A model generated the notes under the pieces. It saw only the letters and a program-made list of their open reading frames with translations, ran no database searches and was not told where the DNA came from. The translations under genes were made by a program, and so were the position numbers. This document shows, piece by piece, positions 17,306 to 26,493 of a DNA stretch of 64,000 nt (its first letter is position 1; each line of letters starts with the position of its first letter). Source of the stretch: Psychrobacter immobilis (GTDB lineage Bacteria; Pseudomonadota; Gammaproteobacteria; Pseudomonadales; Moraxellaceae); the NCBI GenBank assembly GCA_904846265.1, contig CAJHAA010000017.1, forward strand, positions 1 to 64,000, written 5' to 3'.

Positions 17306-18202
17306 TTACGCCAAACGATGACAGTCAAAAATGGGCATTTTTTGGCGGCCTTGCTGTTGAGTCTGTTTATCTAAGGTTGCCAAGATCAAAGCATAATTTT
17401 TATTATCTTTATGAATAGCGTTGTTTAATTCACTATCCTCATAGCTGTTAATAACCGTGCCATCAAAAGCTGTGATAGTGGTATGCCCCCACGTTTGACG
17501 GATATCACCGTTTTTATAAACATGGTCGCCGCCTTGTGCTGCGCCAATGACCATGCACTGACTGTCTAACGCCCGTGCGCGAAGTAACAGCGACCAGTGT
17601 GCTTGCCCCGTTAAGTAAGTAAATGCCGATGGCGCACTTAATAGGTCAGCGCCTGCTTGACGTAAGCGCTGTGCCAATGCGGGAAAACGCAAATCAAAAC
17701 AAACCATCATACCCAGTTGATAAGCAGCATGATCACTCTCTACTGTTGCAACTACAGTCTGTGTGCCGGGCTCAAACGTCGCCGCTTCATTATAGCTGCC
17801 ATGTTTATCTGCTACCGTCGCCGTGAATAGGTGAATTTTGTCATAGCGTGCCACTCGCGTGCCGTCAGGGGCAAATAGCTGACTGACTTGGCGCAGTCTG
17901 CCATCAGGCACGATGACGCCATCAGGGCGATAAGGGCAGGGCAGTGAGCCTGCCAGCACATAGACACCGTAAGTACTGGCATAGTTTGCTATCGTCGCTG
18001 ATAGCGAATCAAAGCGCTCTGCGGTGGCAAATTGCTCGCCCATGCTACAGCAGTTTTCTGGTAAGACAACAAGGTGAGCACCTTGATGACTGGCATCGCT
18101 GATGGCAGATTTTATAGCCGCTACGTTTTTTTCGATGTTTTGCTGGCTATTCATTTGAATCGCAGCAGTGATAAGGTGTGGTTTATTTGCTTGGTCATTC
18201 AT
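17306..18202 (-). CDS. Nit-family carbon-nitrogen hydrolase
   Basis: A nitrilase-superfamily amidase of 298 residues. The Glu-Lys-Cys catalytic triad is visible in LPENCC (E), YDKIHLF (K) and MVCFDLRFP (C). The sequence most resembles Nit1/YbeM-type enzymes, which deaminate glutathione side products. That assignment is inferred from overall motif style (CFDLRFP, GHTTITAFDG). The extra CC after LPEN resembles LPECC in Nit proteins. It converges with xerC, with 34 bp between them and no clear terminator. Confidence 0.85.
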   Translation of the reverse strand: MNDQANKPHLITAAIQMNSQQNIEKNVAAIKSAISDASHQGAHLVVLPENCCSMGEQFATAERFDSLSATIANYASTYGVYVLAGSLPCPYRPDGVIVPDGRLRQVSQLFAPDGTRVARYDKIHLFTATVADKHGSYNEAATFEPGTQTVVATVESDHAAYQLGMMVCFDLRFPALAQRLRQAGADLLSAPSAFTYLTGQAHWSLLLRARALDSQCMVIGAAQGGDHVYKNGDIRQTWGHTTITAFDGTVINSYEDSELNNAIHKDNKNYALILATLDKQTQQQGRQKMPIFDCHRLA

Positions 18203-18515
18203 CGTATTATTCTCGGTTAATGTTAAGAGTGATTCAATTGGCTCGAAGGTTTTGTGTCATGTACCTTGTGTTTTTTATACAGCCTTATTATTATCAACAA
18301 GATTTGGTTGTTTATTCTTTAGCGGTTCATGCTAAAACGGTCAAATTTATAGGATTTTATAAGTAGAGAGTAATAAGCGTATTGGGCCGTCTATAAATTA
18401 TCATAGCAAAATTGCCACGAAAAATGCTATCGTCATGTCCTGATAACGTTAAATCGCTACTTTAAGTGGCAACATATATAGACTATCACCAGTATCGGAG
18501 TGTAATAAGCCACCC
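18203..18515. other. Intergenic region between Nit gene and rpoN
   Basis: 313 bp between divergent genes. It must hold both promoters. I see no RNA, repeat or ORF with support. The usual lptA-lptB genes that precede rpoN in many Proteobacteria are absent. Confidence 0.35.
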
Positions 18516-20171
18516 ATGAGTATGTCTTTCGGATTGGCGACCACGCTGAGCACCTCACAAAAACTGACCCCGCAAATGCAGCAAGCCATTAAATTGCTGC
18601 AACTCTCTAGTCTTGAGCTTGCGCAAGAAGTTCAGGCCAAGCTGGATAGTAATCCATTGCTTGAACGTATTGAGGATGATGAAGATGAATACGATTATGG
18701 CAGCGGCGATAGAGTAGATGAGTCATTGACACTTGATAGCTGGAACCAGAGTACTGATACTGATTCATTTAGCGTAACCTCTGAGGGTAATACCCATACC
18801 TCTGAACCAGATGAAGAATTTAGTGACAGCTTGGACAAATTACAGCAAGCCAGTATAGATGATGGTGCCATAGACAATCATACGATGGATAGTGACGACT
18901 ATAGTAGCTTTGAAAGTAGTGTTGATAGCAGTAATTATGCATCTACGGCAAGCAGTTCGGGGAGCAAAAGCGACGAGGATTTGGATATTTATCAAGGCGG
19001 CACTTCTGCCACCATACAAGACCATGTGCGCTGGCAGCTGAACTTTAAGCATCTCTCAGAAGCGGACATGTTGATTGCAACCTATCTGATGGATTCTATG
19101 GATGACATGGGTTTTGTGCGGCTTGATATCGATGAGCTGTTGCAAAGCTTCGATACGATGGCAAGTTTTTATCAATGGGAAGAGCCTGTTGAGCACGATG
19201 AAGTCATGGCTGTTTTACGTGTTATTCAGTCTTGTGATCCGCTGGGTGTGGGGGCGCGAAATCTCAGTGAGTGCCTAGCGATTCAGTTGTCCAAGCTCGA
19301 TGCAAATACTGACCATCTAAAAGAAGCGCAAGCATTATTGTCCGCCAGTGAGCATTTGGTGAGCAATAACATCAAAGCATTGACTGAGCGGACTGGACTC
19401 GCGCCTACACAGATTACCCCCGCGCTTAACTTGCTGCGTACCTTGAATCCGTCACCTGGCCTGCTATTTCAAAGTAGCCAACCAGACTATACTCAGTCGC
19501 CAGCCAGCTATGATATTCCTGATGTTTTGGTCATGCCTATACGTCACCATCAGAGTCAGACGAGTTCAGATAAATCGACGCAAGAGGACGGCTGGAATGT
19601 GCGCCTCAATCCTGACACCATGCCAAAGCTAAGAGTCAATCAAGAATACGCCAATTTGGTGAAGCGCGGTGATGACAGCCCCGACAATCAATATCTGCGT
19701 GAAAACCTCACCGATGCGCGCTTGTTTATTCGTAGTATTGAAGAGCGTAATCAAAACTTATTAAAAGTGGCAACCAGTATCGTGCGTTATCAGCAAGAGT
19801 TCTTGCAGCATGGCGCGACTGCTATGCAACCCCTTATTCTAAAAGCCATTGCCGAAGAAGTGGATTTGCACGAATCGACCGTTTCACGTCTAACCACCAG
19901 TAAAACAATTTTGACGCCGCAGGGATTATTTTCACTCAAGCATTTCTTTTCATCTCATGTCAGCAGTACCGACGGCGATATTTCATCGACTGCCATTAGC
20001 GCCATGATTAAGCAACTGATAGCCGACGAAGATGCCAAAAAGCCATTATCTGACAGTCGCATAAAAGATTGTCTATTATCCGAAGGTATTGATATCGCCA
20101 GAAGAACCGTGGCCAAATATCGTGAAGCAATGAATATTGGCTCGTCTACTCAGCGTAAACAGAAATATTAA
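18516..20171 (+). CDS. rpoN: RNA polymerase sigma-54 factor
   Basis: It directs RNA polymerase to -24/-12 promoters that need an enhancer-binding ATPase. At 551 residues the order is as follows: the Gln/Leu-rich N-terminal activator-contact region (KLTPQMQQAIKLLQLSSLEL), a long acidic Ser/Asp-rich region II (about 50-160, enlarged), the core-binding region, the HTH (VDLHESTVSRLT) and the C-terminal RpoN box ARRTVAKYRE. hpf follows, as in E. coli. The acidic linker accounts for the extra length compared with the E. coli protein (477). Confidence 0.97.
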   Translation: MSMSFGLATTLSTSQKLTPQMQQAIKLLQLSSLELAQEVQAKLDSNPLLERIEDDEDEYDYGSGDRVDESLTLDSWNQSTDTDSFSVTSEGNTHTSEPDEEFSDSLDKLQQASIDDGAIDNHTMDSDDYSSFESSVDSSNYASTASSSGSKSDEDLDIYQGGTSATIQDHVRWQLNFKHLSEADMLIATYLMDSMDDMGFVRLDIDELLQSFDTMASFYQWEEPVEHDEVMAVLRVIQSCDPLGVGARNLSECLAIQLSKLDANTDHLKEAQALLSASEHLVSNNIKALTERTGLAPTQITPALNLLRTLNPSPGLLFQSSQPDYTQSPASYDIPDVLVMPIRHHQSQTSSDKSTQEDGWNVRLNPDTMPKLRVNQEYANLVKRGDDSPDNQYLRENLTDARLFIRSIEERNQNLLKVATSIVRYQQEFLQHGATAMQPLILKAIAEEVDLHESTVSRLTTSKTILTPQGLFSLKHFFSSHVSSTDGDISSTAISAMIKQLIADEDAKKPLSDSRIKDCLLSEGIDIARRTVAKYREAMNIGSSTQRKQKY

Positions 20172-20520
20172 ATGTCATAATTCAATGAGTTAAGAGAAAA
20201 ATCGTGCTATCGCTAATATATTTCTTGATAAATATAAAAAATAAAATTTTCTGATTATATAGAAACATTGAGGAAACAACCGTTTTTATTACATTTAATT
20301 ACACTTTACTGTCTTGCTACTATTCGATATTCATGACAAATTAGAGTCATACCAACAACGAAATCTAAGTGTCGATTCAGCGTATTTACTTATCTCATTA
20401 ATCAAAATGACAACGAAAGGACACGTTCGATTTTTGCTAAAAGCATCGATTATTAAAGGCGCTAATTAATAAAGACATCCCATTCATTGTTGGTAAGGCA
20501 GGGTGAAAAAGCAGGAATGC

Positions 20521-20538
20521 TGGCTCATCTGTTGATTG
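20521..20538 (+). promoter_or_regulatory. Weak sigma-54-like promoter candidate upstream of hpf
   Basis: TGGCTC-N5-TTGAT fits the -24/-12 consensus TGGCAC-N5-TTGCW except for A-to-T in the -24 box and A in place of the conserved C of the -12 GC. Spacing is exact. It lies just downstream of rpoN and 62 bp before the hpf start. The mismatch at the most conserved base makes this tentative. Confidence 0.25.
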
Positions 20539-20585
20539 TAAGTAACAACGCAAGCAACAACGTAGGCAACAATGTAAGTCATAAT
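20538..20585 (+). repeat. Four imperfect 12-bp tandem repeats in the hpf leader
   Basis: The units GTAAGTAACAAC, GCAAGCAACAAC, GTAGGCAACAAT and GTAAGTCATAAT run head to tail and end just before the AAAAGGA ribosome site of hpf. Confidence 0.7.
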
Positions 20586-20599
20586 AAAAGGACAACAAT

Positions 20600-20968
20600 A
20601 TGAATGTTTCTATCAGTGGTCACCATATCAGTGTTACCGACGCTATGAACGCAGCTGTTCAAGAAAAACTTGATAAAATTGGCCGTCATTTTGATCAAAT
20701 TCAAAGTATTCAAGTCATTTTATCATTAGATAACAGCGGTGCTATAAAGAGCCATAAGGCTGAAGCGATTATGCGAGTCTCGGGTAAAGAGATGTTTGTC
20801 CAAGCGCTTGACGATGATATGTATAAAGCCATTAACGAGATGGCAGACAAACTTGATAGACAAGTACGCAAGTACAAAACTAAGTTGGAGAGTAAAAAGA
20901 CTCAGGGTGCTGGGCGTGATGGACGCTATGAAGAGCTGATGACAGATGATGCCGCTCCAGCAGTCTAA
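20600..20968 (+). CDS. hpf: Ribosome hibernation promoting factor, short type
   Basis: A sigma-54 modulation/S30AE protein that binds the 30S decoding region and promotes 70S dimerisation in stationary phase. At 122 residues it has the full S30AE domain (ISGHHISVTDAMNAAVQEKLDKI ... EAIMRVSGKEMFVQALDDDMYKAI ... KLDRQVRKYK) plus a short charged tail, and no long-HPF dimerisation domain. It lies 428 bp downstream of rpoN. A clear AAAAGGA ribosome site precedes the ATG, and 12-bp tandem repeats fill the leader. Confidence 0.95.
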   Translation: MNVSISGHHISVTDAMNAAVQEKLDKIGRHFDQIQSIQVILSLDNSGAIKSHKAEAIMRVSGKEMFVQALDDDMYKAINEMADKLDRQVRKYKTKLESKKTQGAGRDGRYEELMTDDAAPAV

Positions 20969-21077
20969 TGTTATAGAGTTTAGGATATTTAAAGGTTACT
21001 GATTACTGGCTGATGAAATAATAAATAGTATAAATAGCCGCATTTTTAGATATCTCTAAATGACATTGCCTAAAACG

Positions 21078-21117
21078 GAAAAAGACCTCGAACGTTTGCT
21101 ACGTTGAGGTCTTTTTT
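21078..21117. terminator. Bidirectional terminator between hpf and thiS
   Basis: Long stem AAAAAGACCTC ... GAGGTCTTTTTT with an inner AACG/CGTT pairing. It serves convergent hpf (plus) and thiS (minus). Confidence 0.9.
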
Positions 21118-21205
21118 ATGAGCAATTGTTTTTTAAAAACTCACCTTTAAATACATTTCTTTAAGCACATTTATTTTCAGATCAATAGATCATCATTTTA
21201 GCTAA

Positions 21206-21406
21206 TTAGCCACCACCGACTGCTTGTACCACTTCGATATTCATACCTTCAGCGATACTTAATTGAGCAAGCTCACTCTTTGGAATCAGTTCGCCATCGA
21301 CTTCTACTGCATAACGACCTTGGCTAAGACCAAGCTCATTGATGACCAATTGCACGGTCTGATGGGTAGTCTGTAGTGTCTTACCATTAACGATAATGGT
21401 ACTCAT
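21206..21406 (-). CDS. thiS: Sulfur carrier protein ThiS
   Basis: A 66-residue ubiquitin-fold carrier whose C-terminal glycine is thiocarboxylated and donates sulfur to the thiazole ring of thiamine through ThiG. It starts MSTIIVNGKTLQT and ends EVVQAVGGG, the diagnostic diglycine end. Here it is separated from thiG by about 25 kb. A 53-bp remnant of the family 2 repeat begins 41 bp upstream of the start codon. Confidence 0.93.
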   Translation of the reverse strand: MSTIIVNGKTLQTTHQTVQLVINELGLSQGRYAVEVDGELIPKSELAQLSIAEGMNIEVVQAVGGG

Positions 21407-21446
21407 AAAATATACTCCTTAATGATTTTTTATCCTTTTGTGCGTA

Positions 21447-21499
21447 CTAAGGCGTGTCCTCATTTTTATCTCTATTTTCAAGATGAGGATACGCTATAG
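21447..21499. repeat. Family 2 repeat, internally deleted remnant
   Basis: Both ends of the family 2 element are recognisable (CTAAGGCGTGTCCTCAT and GATGAGGATACGCTATAG), but only about 20 bp remain between them. It lies upstream of thiS. Confidence 0.65.
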
Positions 21500-21530
21500 A
21501 GTGCAACTTACTTATTGTTTGATCGATTGG

Positions 21531-21908
21531 TTATTTTGCGACCAATTTGTTCATCTTAAATGATGACACTGCTAACCATAGCCAACCTGCAATCATTAGT
21601 ACACCACCGATAGGCGTAATCGCGCCAAACCAAAGTGGTGCGCCAAGTGTCATTGCATATAAGCTACCAGCAAATATTATAATGCCAATTTGTAGTAGCC
21701 ATGCAGTAGTTTGCGTGGCATATCTCAGGCGAATCAACAGACCAACCAGTAATAAACCCAGCGCGTGTATAAATAAATACAGTGTTGCAGTGTGCCACCA
21801 TTCGAGTTGTTGAGCACTGACGATGTTTTTTAAGCCATGCGCTCCAAACGCTCCTAAAGCGACAGCAATGGCCATATTGATCGCCGCAATACCTATCCAA
21901 TTTAACAT
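21531..21908 (-). CDS. DUF423 (YgdD-like) inner membrane protein
   Basis: A 125-residue integral membrane protein with four hydrophobic segments (about 3-22, 40-60, 70-88, 95-115). The motifs AVALGAFGAHGLK near the N terminus and WWHTATLYLFIHALGLL are diagnostic of the DUF423/YgdD family. Molecular function is unknown. It lies 63 bp downstream of rpoH on the same strand and could be cotranscribed. Confidence 0.9.
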   Translation of the reverse strand: MLNWIGIAAINMAIAVALGAFGAHGLKNIVSAQQLEWWHTATLYLFIHALGLLLVGLLIRLRYATQTTAWLLQIGIIIFAGSLYAMTLGAPLWFGAITPIGGVLMIAGWLWLAVSSFKMNKLVAK

Positions 21909-21971
21909 GACAAACTCGTATTATCTAAAAACTACCGCTGGTGAAAGACAGGCACTACTGATAGGTAATTG

Positions 21972-22997
21972 CTACTGAATATCGTCTGGCAAAATAACGC
22001 TATCAATGGTCATTGCCTCGCGGATTTTGTCCATGGCATTTTTTTCGATTTGGCGCACGCGTTCTGCTGAGATAGAGTAGACGGCTGCCAATTCGTGTAA
22101 GGTTGATTTTTGCTCAGAGAGCCAGCGCTGCTCCACGATATCGCGTGAGCGCTCATCAAGGGTATCCATTGCCGCGATCAATGCAGATGAGTTGCTTTCT
22201 TCCCAATCTGCTTCTTCTAACTGCTCTGCAGGATCGATACCATCTTCTAAAAATAGCTGCGGTGCATAACGTCCATCGTCGTCATCGCTAGATTGCGCTT
22301 CAAACGAGGCGTCATAAGAGGTAAGCCGCGACTCCATTTCTAACACTTGCTTGCGTGTGACATTCAAGTCTTTGGCAATGGCATCAGCCTCTTCTAGCGT
22401 GAGCTGGTTGTTGGTTTTTTTGAGACTACGTAAGTTAAAGAACAATTTACGGTGCGCTTTGGTGGTCGCGACTTTGACAATGCGCCAGTTACGAATCACA
22501 AATTCATGGATTTCTGCTTTAATCCAATGCACTGCAAATGACACCAAACGCACGCCCTTATTAGGGTCAAAGCGTTTTACAGCTTTCATTAGTCCCAGAT
22601 TACCCTCTTGGATTAAGTCTGCTTGCGGCAAACCATAACCCGAGTAGCTGCGGGCAATATGAATCACAAAACGCAGGTGCGACATCACGAGCAAACGCGC
22701 CGCTTCTACATCGCCTTCGTCATAATAGCGATGCGCCAGCTCTTGCTCTTGGATTGGTGTCAAAATTGGAATTTGGTGCACCGTGTTGATATAAGCGCCC
22801 AAATTGACCCCAGGCGCTGACAAATGAGTCGGCATCGCTGGCACTAAGTCACGGGTGCTAGTATCGCCTAAGGCGCTAGCATCATAAGGTGGACGTTGGG
22901 CGGCAGCTTTTAATGCGGCATCACGTGCTTCGTTTTTTATAGGAGCTGCCTCATCTTTTTTATTCGTTTTTGCAGTATCAGTAGAATTATTAGCCAT
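21972..22997 (-). CDS. rpoH: RNA polymerase sigma-32 (heat-shock) factor
   Basis: The alternative sigma factor for heat-shock promoters. I chose the ATG at 22997 (product MANNSTDTAK...) because an AAGG ribosome site sits just upstream; the frame extends 10 codons further. Region 2 (LRFVIHIARSYSGYGLPQADLIQEGNLGLMKAV...) and region 4 (LHELAAVYSISAERVRQIEKNAM) are clear. The RpoH box reads HRKLFFNLR, close to the canonical Q(R/K)KLFFNLR. At 341 residues it has about 50 more N-terminal residues than E. coli RpoH, and that Ala/Pro-rich stretch is unrelated to promoter binding. Confidence 0.95.
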   Translation of the reverse strand: MANNSTDTAKTNKKDEAAPIKNEARDAALKAAAQRPPYDASALGDTSTRDLVPAMPTHLSAPGVNLGAYINTVHQIPILTPIQEQELAHRYYDEGDVEAARLLVMSHLRFVIHIARSYSGYGLPQADLIQEGNLGLMKAVKRFDPNKGVRLVSFAVHWIKAEIHEFVIRNWRIVKVATTKAHRKLFFNLRSLKKTNNQLTLEEADAIAKDLNVTRKQVLEMESRLTSYDASFEAQSSDDDDGRYAPQLFLEDGIDPAEQLEEADWEESNSSALIAAMDTLDERSRDIVEQRWLSEQKSTLHELAAVYSISAERVRQIEKNAMDKIREAMTIDSVILPDDIQ

Positions 22998-23076
22998 ATT
23001 CTTGACCTTGATTAAATAGTGACGCAAATAGTCAGATAAAAATCTTTATAGTTGTAATTGTAAAGGATAGCGACAC

Positions 23077-23532
23077 TTAGTTGCTATCAGTTTTAGTAAT
23101 GATGAAGTGATATATTGTATCGAAACGCTGTGCTGATAAGCTATCCGCTGATGGCTGATCCGTCATGCTATCAACGATTAATCGCAGTTGACTTGCGGCA
23201 TTTGCTTGCTGGCTTTGTTGACAAAAAGCGGTGATATCAGCCTGTGAGTTGGCATCAGTTGCGACCACATATAATGAACCACCAGCTGTGACGTCACGTA
23301 GTGCTACTTTGGTTTTTAACAGCGGCATTGGACAAGCAAGTCCGCGACCATCGACGAAACGTTGAACATGAATAGGCTGCGTTTCAGTCGCCTCATTATC
23401 TGTAGTGACAGTATGCGCTGGTAACAAGTCTAACAGGTTGTTGATGTCTTGCTGCTCAGTATCAGACAAATCTGCTGATAAGTTTATAGAATAAGGCGAA
23501 TATACGGTGGTTGACTGACGATCAGCAGACAT
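23077..23532 (-). CDS. TusA-like sulfurtransferase-family protein
   Basis: A 151-residue protein with a TusA/SirA-like domain (about residues 55-150): VDGRGLACPMPLLKTKVAL carries the CPxP motif with the sulfur-accepting cysteine. An N-terminal stretch of about 50 acidic residues is extra. The ATG at 23532 has an AAGG ribosome site and is preferred; a longer frame would start inside the family 2 repeat, which begins 32 bp upstream. A role in sulfur relay (tRNA thiolation or cofactor synthesis) is inferred from the family. It lies 79 bp before rpoH on the same strand. Confidence 0.85.
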   Translation of the reverse strand: MSADRQSTTVYSPYSINLSADLSDTEQQDINNLLDLLPAHTVTTDNEATETQPIHVQRFVDGRGLACPMPLLKTKVALRDVTAGGSLYVVATDANSQADITAFCQQSQQANAASQLRLIVDSMTDQPSADSLSAQRFDTIYHFIITKTDSN

Positions 23533-23563
23533 AAAATAAACCTTATAAATATTTTGATTTGTA

Positions 23564-23739
23564 CTAGGGCGTGTCCTCAATTCAATCGATTACTTTCTAA
23601 ATGGGCTAAAAATAGCTAAATTTTGCCAAACATCGTCAAATAGCTTCTTAATATCTCGATATTATGTGCGCTATTTTCCTTGTTTGACGGCAATTTATCT
23701 CATTTTTATCACCATTTTTAAAATGAGGACACGCCCTAG
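23564..23739 (+). repeat. Family 2 interspersed repeat (MITE-like), full copy
   Basis: 176 bp bounded by CTAG, with near-perfect terminal inverted repeats GGCGTGTCCTCA ... TGAGGACACGCC. It has no ORF of its own. The interior holds two 10-bp units (TGCCAAACAT, CGTCAAATAG). CTAG at both ends could be target duplication, suggesting an IS5-like or related parent; this is inference. It lies 32 bp upstream of the TusA-like gene start. Confidence 0.85.
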
Positions 23740-23901
23740 ATTGTATTGAACATTCGCAAACACGCAAAGACAGTGCCTGTAATTCATAAAAGACACTCGG
23801 CAGTGGCCAGACCCTATAGTCATGAAATGCCATTATACCAAATAGCCGATATGTAGTTGAAGTTGAATATAATCAACGTCACATTCAGTTCATTAGAATC
23901 A

Positions 23902-24010
23902 CCTATGGTCTATTCAAGATAATTTAGATACAAGGAAGACGAGCAAAAGTACTAAAAATAGTAGACTGAGCGCGCCTGATACCACATCCATTTTATATGG
24001 GATTGACTAA
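23902..24010 (+). repeat. Family 1 interspersed repeat, copy B
   Basis: It matches copies A and C through the core (AATTTAGATACAAGGAAG ... AGTAGACTGAG ... GATTGACTA). It sits 162 bp from a family 2 copy and upstream of the M48 protease gene. Apart from these two repeats the 23581-24181 gap holds nothing else I can name. Confidence 0.8.
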
Positions 24011-24223
24011 AGCCATGTTGCGCAATAGTGACGGGCAGCTGAGTTATTGGTAGTCGAATGCAGACTAGAATTGACCTTATATCAGCAAGCTCGTATAGTC
24101 GAAAAACGTTTAGTTAAAAGACCAGTCGAAAAAACCTTATTTCAAAAACAGTATCATTACTCACTTGCATAGGATACGCACTTGAACCATTTTAATAGAC
24201 AATCGATACTTGGTAATGCGCCC

Positions 24224-25852
24224 ATGACCCAGGAAAAAAAATGTAAAAGTGCCAAGCGTTCGATGGCATTATCGAGCGCTATTAAATTGGCGTTGTCGGC
24301 GGTACTAATGACGATGACCACTGCTGCCATGAGTGAGGATAGTCTTAATAATGCTAATACGAGCAGCAAAGCGATGGCATCCAATTATAATTCATGGCAA
24401 ACCACCGGCTCAGAAGAGCTAAATCTGCCTAATTTGCGCGGACAAGGCTTGAGCTTCGCTGAGCAATATCAAAACAAATTGCTCGGCGAATGGTCGTTAC
24501 GGAATGTCAATGGTCGTATCAAAATGGAGCATGATCCTTGGATTCAAGAAACGGTCAAAGACATGACTTGGCGTCTCAATGCGCAAGCAAGGCAGCAAGC
24601 GCCGATGGGTTTGGTTATCATTGATAACCCAAGTATCAATGCCTTTGCAGCACCAGGCGGTGTCATTGGACTCAATACAGGGACGATTCTGGCCGCTAGC
24701 AGTATGGATGAGCTTGCCAGTGTGGTGGCGCATGAAGTTGCTCACATCAGTCAGCGCCATTACGAAAGTGGTGCTGATGAGCGCAAAAAGGCCTTGCTGA
24801 TGCAGATAGGCGGTATGCTGGCTGCGATTGCAGCATCGGCGGTCGATGGTGATGCAGCGGCGGCAGTGATGATGGGTAGCCAAACGGCGACGATGAATAG
24901 CACGATGGCATTTAGTCGAAATAATGAGCGCGAAGCCGATCGGGTGGGCATGCAAATCATGACCGAAGCAGGCTACGACCCAAGGGCGATGCCGCGATTC
25001 TTTGCCACGATGAATCAACGCAGCCAGCTCAACCAAATTGAAAATCGATTTTTACCAAGCTTCGTACGCTCGCATCCACTCAGTAACGAGCGCTTAAGTG
25101 AAGCGCAAAGTCGTGCCCAGCATTATCCTTCACTGTCACTAAATCAGCAGCAGCGCCATCAGGCTTTATTTGATCTGCTCTACTGGCGTGTCCAAAGTAC
25201 GGGTAAACATGCCTCAGAGACAGTGCTAATGACGGCTGCTAAAAATAGCGTAGGTGCCAAATTGGCTTTGATGAACTGGTATGGTGAACAGCAACGCTTT
25301 ACAGAGGCAGTCGATTTATTGGCTGAAATCAATCGACTGCCGCCTACGCAGCGCCAAAATTTAGAGCCTTTACTATCAATTACTCATAGCCAAATTCTAA
25401 CGGAGCAGAATAAATGGTCACAAGCGGCGGACGTATTAGCCAGCCAGCAGCGTGTTTATCCTGAGCGTCGTGATTTGCGTATTTACTTAGCAGAAGCGCT
25501 CACCAATAGCAATCAGCCAATCAAAGCCCAAGCGCTGCTTAAAGCACTGACCGAGCAGCAGCCAAGCGACCGTTATGCTTGGCAAAGTCTGCAACTGGCC
25601 AATGAAAAACTGGCAAAAACGACCGACTCTGCGTCCCTGAAAAATATTGCCACCATTAACGCGCTACGCTATCGCAGTCATGACCAACTATGGAGTAGTC
25701 GTTACGAGAGTGCGTTGACGTCACTGACCCAAGCCAAACAACTGGCGGAAAAACTACAAACCACGGCTCAAGCCAGTAGCGCCCGTCCATTGCTTGCCAA
25801 TATTAATGCAGAAATCAAAGCAGTAAAAACCGCCAAAGACTTTGAGCCTTAG
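24224..25852 (+). CDS. bepA: BepA-like periplasmic M48 metalloprotease with TPR region
   Basis: A zinc protease/chaperone for outer-membrane protein assembly and LptD maturation (role known for E. coli BepA). It has an N-terminal export signal (IKLALSAVLMTMTTAAMSED), then the M48 domain with HEVAHISQRH (HExxH, two zinc His) and the third ligand E in NEREADRVG, then a helical TPR-like C-terminal half. The start is uncertain: the ATG at 24224 is chosen, but a TTG at 24182 with a better-placed AGGAT site is possible. The stop codon lies inside a terminator hairpin. Confidence 0.88.
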   Translation: MTQEKKCKSAKRSMALSSAIKLALSAVLMTMTTAAMSEDSLNNANTSSKAMASNYNSWQTTGSEELNLPNLRGQGLSFAEQYQNKLLGEWSLRNVNGRIKMEHDPWIQETVKDMTWRLNAQARQQAPMGLVIIDNPSINAFAAPGGVIGLNTGTILAASSMDELASVVAHEVAHISQRHYESGADERKKALLMQIGGMLAAIAASAVDGDAAAAVMMGSQTATMNSTMAFSRNNEREADRVGMQIMTEAGYDPRAMPRFFATMNQRSQLNQIENRFLPSFVRSHPLSNERLSEAQSRAQHYPSLSLNQQQRHQALFDLLYWRVQSTGKHASETVLMTAAKNSVGAKLALMNWYGEQQRFTEAVDLLAEINRLPPTQRQNLEPLLSITHSQILTEQNKWSQAADVLASQQRVYPERRDLRIYLAEALTNSNQPIKAQALLKALTEQQPSDRYAWQSLQLANEKLAKTTDSASLKNIATINALRYRSHDQLWSSRYESALTSLTQAKQLAEKLQTTAQASSARPLLANINAEIKAVKTAKDFEP

Positions 25853-25863
25853 GCGGTTATTTT
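25828..25863 (+). terminator. Terminator overlapping the end of the M48 protease gene
   Basis: AACCGCC ... GGCGGTT followed by ATTTTTA. The left arm lies in the last codons and the stop codon sits in the loop side, so coding and termination signals overlap. Confidence 0.7.
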
Positions 25864-25899
25864 TACGATGTCGTCATTAGCTTTTGATGACACTAATTA

Positions 25900-26349
25900 C
25901 TAGCCTTGCAGCGCATCTTTTACCAGCTTAGAGATGAGCGCAGGGTCTGCGCGTCCTGCGGTTTTGTTCTTTAATACACCCATCACACTGCCCATGTCAC
26001 GCATAGATGTCGCGCCTTGTGCAGCGATTTCCGCATTGACCAAGGCCGCAAGTTCAGCATCATCCATTTGTTTTGGCATAAACTCATTGATGATATCAAT
26101 CTCAAACTGCTCTTTGGTTGCCAGATCATCACGGTTGTTTTCGGTAAAAATAGTCAATGACTCATGGCGTTGTTTTAGCTGCTTTTGCAGTATATCTAAG
26201 ACTTGCGCATCATCAAGCTCTATTTGACGGTCAATCTCAATTTGCTTGATAACCGCTTGCACGTTACGTAGTACTTTGACACGCTCAAGCTCACGCGCTT
26301 TCATAGACACTTTGACATTGTCTGATAAAGTTTGTTTAAGTTGGCTCAT
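25900..26349 (-). CDS. yqeY: GatB/YqeY domain protein
   Basis: A 149-residue all-helical YqeY protein resembling the tRNA-interacting tail domain of GatB. Family features are MKARELERVKVLRNVQAVIKQ near the start, EQFEIDIINEFMPKQMDDAEL, and the C-terminal GxxMGxxK-type segment MRDMGSVMGVLKNKTAGRADP. Its biochemical role is unknown. It lies downstream of rpsU, the widely conserved rpsU-yqeY arrangement, with a terminator between them that must be partly read through or bypassed. Confidence 0.92.
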   Translation of the reverse strand: MSQLKQTLSDNVKVSMKARELERVKVLRNVQAVIKQIEIDRQIELDDAQVLDILQKQLKQRHESLTIFTENNRDDLATKEQFEIDIINEFMPKQMDDAELAALVNAEIAAQGATSMRDMGSVMGVLKNKTAGRADPALISKLVKDALQG

Positions 26350-26422
26350 TGTTATTATCCTTATTTGTTAAGAGGTATTTATTCAAATTTTTAAGCAATA
26401 ATAATAAAAATTGTAGCATAAA

Positions 26423-26457
26423 AAACGCCACTGATATCAATGGATAACAGTGGCGTT
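26423..26457 (-). terminator. Terminator/attenuator between rpsU and yqeY
   Basis: On the minus strand AACGCCACTG ... CAGTGGCGTT is followed by a T-rich tract. It ends rpsU transcripts 37 bp past the stop and would attenuate yqeY expression. Confidence 0.85.
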
Positions 26458-26493
26458 AATGTAGCACTTGTACTTAATTAATCGAATTATCGA

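Noticed and set aside
23648-23833. A minus-strand 61-codon frame over the family 2 repeat near 23.7 kb
   Set aside because: It shares the same repeat-derived peptide as at 28.4 kb, has no ribosome site and has no conserved start.
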